A stretch of 64,000 nt of DNA. Source: Pseudoalteromonas galatheae (GTDB lineage Bacteria; Pseudomonadota; Gammaproteobacteria; Enterobacterales; Alteromonadaceae). The stretch is taken from the NCBI RefSeq assembly GCF_005886105.2, contig NZ_PNCO02000002.1:806001-870000 (forward strand). Direction: 5' to 3'. The position numbers and the translations under genes were made by a program. Below, one piece after another: positions 60,854-64,000 of the stretch (position 1 is its first letter; every line of letters begins with the position of its first letter). The notes under the pieces were generated by a model, which saw nothing but the letters and a program-made list of their open reading frames with translations, was not told the DNA's origin and did not search any database.

Positions 60854-63436
60854 CCCTACGTAGTAGCGCCGACCGTTCACATATACCCCTGTTGGTGCAT
60901 ACTCGTTGCGATCATAGGTATATATTTGTTCGTCGGTTAAATTAATAAACTCAAATTGCGCATCGAGGTTATCACTTAATTTCACCGTGAGGCTGCCGTC
61001 TAATTGGCCGTAATTATCCATCATGGTCTCGCCTACGCCGGTGGCAAACTGGGTTCGATAATTATAGCTAAGCCGTGCGCTAAATTGGTGGTTCTCGTAG
61101 TAAGCGGTAAAGTTAGCGCTGTGTTTTGAGGTGCCAGGCACTTTGTCCTGTAAGTCAACGTCAGCGTTGTCACGTTGGCCATCAACGTAGGTGTAATTGG
61201 CGATTAGCCCAAATCCGTACGCAAGTGTTTGCTGGTAACTTAGTTCAACGCCACGGATGCTGCCGCCAGCGCCATTACTGGGCCTATCGATAGACATCAA
61301 AATGCCTTCATGACGTTCAAGTTTTCTCTCAAATTCAATAAAAGACTCCACATCCTTGTTAAATAAAGCGATGGAAGCGAGTCCTGCGTCATCAAAGTAC
61401 CACTCAAGGCTGGCATCAAACTGCGCCGCTCTATATGGATCTAGACTGGCGTTACCACCTTGTCCTTGAGCTTGGGTCACGTTGTAATTGGTTGAGGGCA
61501 TAAGGTGATGAAATTGCGCTCGTGACATGACGCGCGCAACGGAAAAACGGCCAACCAGACTTTCGCTTAAATCAAACTTGATATTGGCGCTGGGTAGAAT
61601 ATCGATGTAATCCCGAGATTCTTCATGCCAAACATAGCTGTCGGGCGCTTCGATGGGGGAGGCGACACGTTTAAATGCGGCAGAGTCTTGAAAGGTTTTG
61701 ACCACCCGTACCCCAATGTTGGCTGCATAGGATTCACCAGCGAGTTGCATTTGACCGTAAGCGGCGGCGGTTTTTTCTGTAATATGAAAACGACTGGCTT
61801 TTTCTATCTCTTGTTCAAAATTGAGCGTATTGAAGTCTTTGGCGAGCAGCGTAATATTGGCATAACTGTAGTTTTTTAAGGTGTTTGCACTACCTACGCC
61901 GCGCAAATAATCATCTACAAAAGTGCCCGGATAGGCGGCCAGTGTAGTGCCAAGCTCGCCGGCTAGACCATCAAGCCCTCCATCTTTGGAACGATAGCGC
62001 AAAAAGTCCCGTTGATGGTCCTTGAGTTTAATGCCAAATTTAATCGCGTCGACCTGTTTAAAGTCGATATCGTACGCAAAATCGGCTTGCGCGAAGTATG
62101 ATTTATCTTTGCCATCTTGGCTGTCATTTCGAGCTTCGGTGATAAACCAGCTCGGTGCATCTAACGGTGAAATCCCATAACTTGCGACGATGTTCTTTCG
62201 CATTGACGTATCAACATGAAAGCGGGTGTTAGCAGAAAACTGTGACGTGATGTCTTCTGTGGTGCCACCTGAGCCGTGGCTTAGACCTACTTGAAATTGG
62301 CTCGACCAATAAATACCGTCATAGACTAAGTCTAGATGAGCACTTTTAGTGCTGATCTGCGAATCTCGCCAAATGGCTTCCATGCTGGTATTGAACGGCG
62401 CAGCTGTGGGTAAATAGTGGGCGCTCACCAAAGTACCATCTTGTACATGTAAATCGGTTACCCCGCCGCCTAGGTCAATAGACTTTGCACTTTGCCAGAG
62501 AAAGTTTTGATTGTTGTTGTCTGCGTTTAGATGAGAATAAAGTAAGTGGCTATTTAACCTAAGCCGTGGGGAAAGCTGGAACGCGGCATTGACTGTATAA
62601 GCCTGTAATTCTCTTTGCTGCTGAAAAATTGCCGAACCCCCACCTCCTGGAAACCACAACGTCTGGCTTTTATTTTGTGGGGTCTGCTGGGTGGCATACC
62701 AAGTATCACCTTCACCTTGATATAATGTCCTATCGTGCCATCCCCACGATTCTAGGCCGTCGCGTCTGAGGCTGCGATCTCGTCGTGTTGCGGTAAAAAG
62801 CACAGCATAGTCGCCAGTTTCGCTATGGTAGTTATAAATTGCAGATAATTGTGGGTCGAGTTTATCGCTCAAGTCACTGTATTGGAACTGGGCTGTAATA
62901 ACGCCATAGCCTGAAGGCGTAAGCAGAGGGTCGCGGGTTTTTATATTGATTGCACCACCTAACGAACCTTCATCCTGCATAGCTTGTGGTGTTTTGAACA
63001 CCTCAAGACTCGAGACGATTTCACTGGGTAATAAGGTAAAATTAAAACCTCGGCTTGGCTGACTTGAGATCCACCAATCAGCGGAGGCGAGATATTGACC
63101 ATTCAAATAGGTTCTATTTTGCTCGGGGGTTGTGCCTCGCACGCCGATCCGCTCACCTTCACCTTGTGCTCGAGAGAGTGAGATACCGGTGATCCGTTGC
63201 AGCGCCTCTGCGACGTTTTTATCTGGAAACTTACCTATGTCTTCAGCACTGATCGTATTTGAAACTTGTTGATTGTGGCGTTTATTACTGAGAGACTTGA
63301 CAACGCTGTCATGGAAGGCACGGATTTCGATGCGTTCTATGGTATTTTCAGCTGTCTGATTTTGCTCAACGGCATCACTTGCAGCTGTGATAAAGAATGC
63401 GCTACAAGAAACTGTTTGGATGAGAAATTCTGACAT
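60836..63436 (-). CDS. TonB-dependent outer-membrane receptor
   Basis: The product (about 866 residues from ATG 63436) has a signal-like N-terminus, a plug domain (about residues 45-165: ISAEDIGKFPDKNVAEALQR, GISLSRAQGEGERIGVRGTT, EGSLGGAINIKTRDP) and a 22-strand barrel ending in RRYYVGLRYQF with the terminal Phe. The pattern matches the TIGR01782-type receptors of marine and plant-associated bacteria that import poly- or oligomers by TonB energy. The frame continues upstream to 63511, but those residues do not look like a signal peptide. No strong ribosome site is seen at either start. A CadC-like regulator gene is divergent at 63536 and the LysR gene converges on its 3' end. Confidence 0.88.
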   Translation of the reverse strand: MSEFLIQTVSCSAFFITAASDAVEQNQTAENTIERIEIRAFHDSVVKSLSNKRHNQQVSNTISAEDIGKFPDKNVAEALQRITGISLSRAQGEGERIGVRGTTPEQNRTYLNGQYLASADWWISSQPSRGFNFTLLPSEIVSSLEVFKTPQAMQDEGSLGGAINIKTRDPLLTPSGYGVITAQFQYSDLSDKLDPQLSAIYNYHSETGDYAVLFTATRRDRSLRRDGLESWGWHDRTLYQGEGDTWYATQQTPQNKSQTLWFPGGGGSAIFQQQRELQAYTVNAAFQLSPRLRLNSHLLYSHLNADNNNQNFLWQSAKSIDLGGGVTDLHVQDGTLVSAHYLPTAAPFNTSMEAIWRDSQISTKSAHLDLVYDGIYWSSQFQVGLSHGSGGTTEDITSQFSANTRFHVDTSMRKNIVASYGISPLDAPSWFITEARNDSQDGKDKSYFAQADFAYDIDFKQVDAIKFGIKLKDHQRDFLRYRSKDGGLDGLAGELGTTLAAYPGTFVDDYLRGVGSANTLKNYSYANITLLAKDFNTLNFEQEIEKASRFHITEKTAAAYGQMQLAGESYAANIGVRVVKTFQDSAAFKRVASPIEAPDSYVWHEESRDYIDILPSANIKFDLSESLVGRFSVARVMSRAQFHHLMPSTNYNVTQAQGQGGNASLDPYRAAQFDASLEWYFDDAGLASIALFNKDVESFIEFERKLERHEGILMSIDRPSNGAGGSIRGVELSYQQTLAYGFGLIANYTYVDGQRDNADVDLQDKVPGTSKHSANFTAYYENHQFSARLSYNYRTQFATGVGETMMDNYGQLDGSLTVKLSDNLDAQFEFINLTDEQIYTYDRNEYAPTGVYVNGRRYYVGLRYQF

Positions 63437-63535
63437 TGTGCTCAACTTATAATACGAGTAAGTTACCTTTAGTTGATACTCATAATACGCTTTTATTACG
63501 AGCCTAACCATAGTTTTACAAATTTTTAGTAGTTG

Positions 63536-64000
63536 ATGGTTGAAAACTTAGATAAACGTTTTTTAATCAATGAGATACTTGTCGACCTAAGCAATTTATC
63601 TGTGTGTGTTGACGGTTCTTGGAGAAGCATCGAAGCGAAGCATGCGGCATTATTGCGTCTATTGATTGCTAACAAGGGACAGGTTGTTACCAGAGACGCC
63701 ATCTTAGATATCGTATGGCCCGGTACTATCGTCAGTGATAACTCTGTTAGCCAGCTGGTAGTACAGCTACGTAAGCTGCTTGGTGACAGTTCAAACGAGC
63801 CAAAAATAATTAAAACAGTACCACGTCTAGGTTATCAATGTATTGCACAAATAAAAAAAGCCCCGACGCTACTTGAGCAAGTAGAGGAGCTGTCTCGCGG
63901 GCGTGGCGCGCAATTTGCGCTGCTCGGTTTTTTTATGGGTCTTGTGGTGACTTTGCTTGGCGTTTTTATTGCCAAGCAATGGCAAAGTGAATTGCAACAG
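63536..64000 (+). CDS. CadC/ToxR-like membrane-bound transcriptional regulator, 3' end outside window
   Basis: The frame from ATG 63536 is open to the end of the window (155 codons). Residues 1-105 form an OmpR/PhoB-type winged helix (IEAKHAALLRLLIANKGQVV, then VTRDAILDIVWPG, VSDNSVSQLVVQLRKLLGD and IIKTVPRLGYQCI). A membrane helix follows at about residues 127-147 (GFFMGLVVTLLGVFIA). This is the ToxR/CadC layout: a cytoplasmic DNA-binding domain, one membrane helix and a periplasmic sensor that lies beyond the window. It is divergent from the TonB receptor gene by about 100 bases and probably regulates it. Confidence 0.85.
   Translation, partial: MVENLDKRFLINEILVDLSNLSVCVDGSWRSIEAKHAALLRLLIANKGQVVTRDAILDIVWPGTIVSDNSVSQLVVQLRKLLGDSSNEPKIIKTVPRLGYQCIAQIKKAPTLLEQVEELSRGRGAQFALLGFFMGLVVTLLGVFIAKQWQSELQQ

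Overview
The window looks like chromosomal DNA of a marine gammaproteobacterium, most likely Pseudoalteromonas. This is an inference from the gene families: an AHA-type chloride-dependent alpha-amylase with its C-terminal extension, many secreted S9 peptidases and an ExeM-like nuclease, GlyGly-CTERM-like surface proteins, a GlrK/QseG/GlrR operon and a TonB receptor of the polymer-uptake type. No rRNA or tRNA gene was seen. The first gene (multicopper oxidase) and the last (CadC-like regulator) run off the window.

Layout. 1-11.4 kb: multicopper oxidase, a TPR protein, two small membrane proteins around a membrane-anchored AraC regulator, a secreted repeat protein with InlB-type repeats, a LysR/MFS divergent pair and two GNAT acetyltransferases. 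11.4-16.4 kb: the accessory region. It carries minus-strand genes (a lipoprotein, a DUF4062 protein, a DUF6998-like PD-(D/E)XK protein, an IS91 transposase fragment) separated by imperfect inverted repeats that look like integron attC sites. An IS110/IS1111-type element sits in one of them, on the opposite strand. No integrase gene is present, so it reads as a CALIN (cassette cluster lacking an integrase). 16.7-20.4 kb: an ArsR-type regulator divergent from a NIPSNAP-ABM-LysE operon, a lipoprotein gene flanked by 61-bp direct repeats, and a GrpB-family gene. 20.5-34 kb: large secreted proteins (ExeM-like nuclease, a 2380-residue multidomain surface protein, alpha-amylase). 34-43 kb: a Fur-box-preceded secreted protein, a DJ-1/PfpI protein, a flavin-type stress protein, a MscS-MgtE_N/CBS-MgtE operon, a cold-shock gene and several periplasmic proteins. 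43-52.3 kb: oligopeptidase B, a dCache chemoreceptor, the glrK-qseG-glrR operon and, divergent from it, four tandem secreted EF-hand proteins behind a candidate sigma-54 promoter with two upstream palindromes. 52.9-64 kb: a membrane protein, an Hsp20 gene with a sigma-32-like promoter, decayed sequence, a GNAT gene, an S9 peptidase, a GFA-like protein, a LysR gene, a TonB receptor and a CadC-like regulator.

The strongest points for follow-up are the attC-like array with its IS1111-type insertion and the cassette-borne DUF4062 gene, the possible GlrR/sigma-54 control of the EF-hand cluster, and the 61-bp repeats around the lipoprotein gene. All assignments come from reading the sequence; no database search was run.
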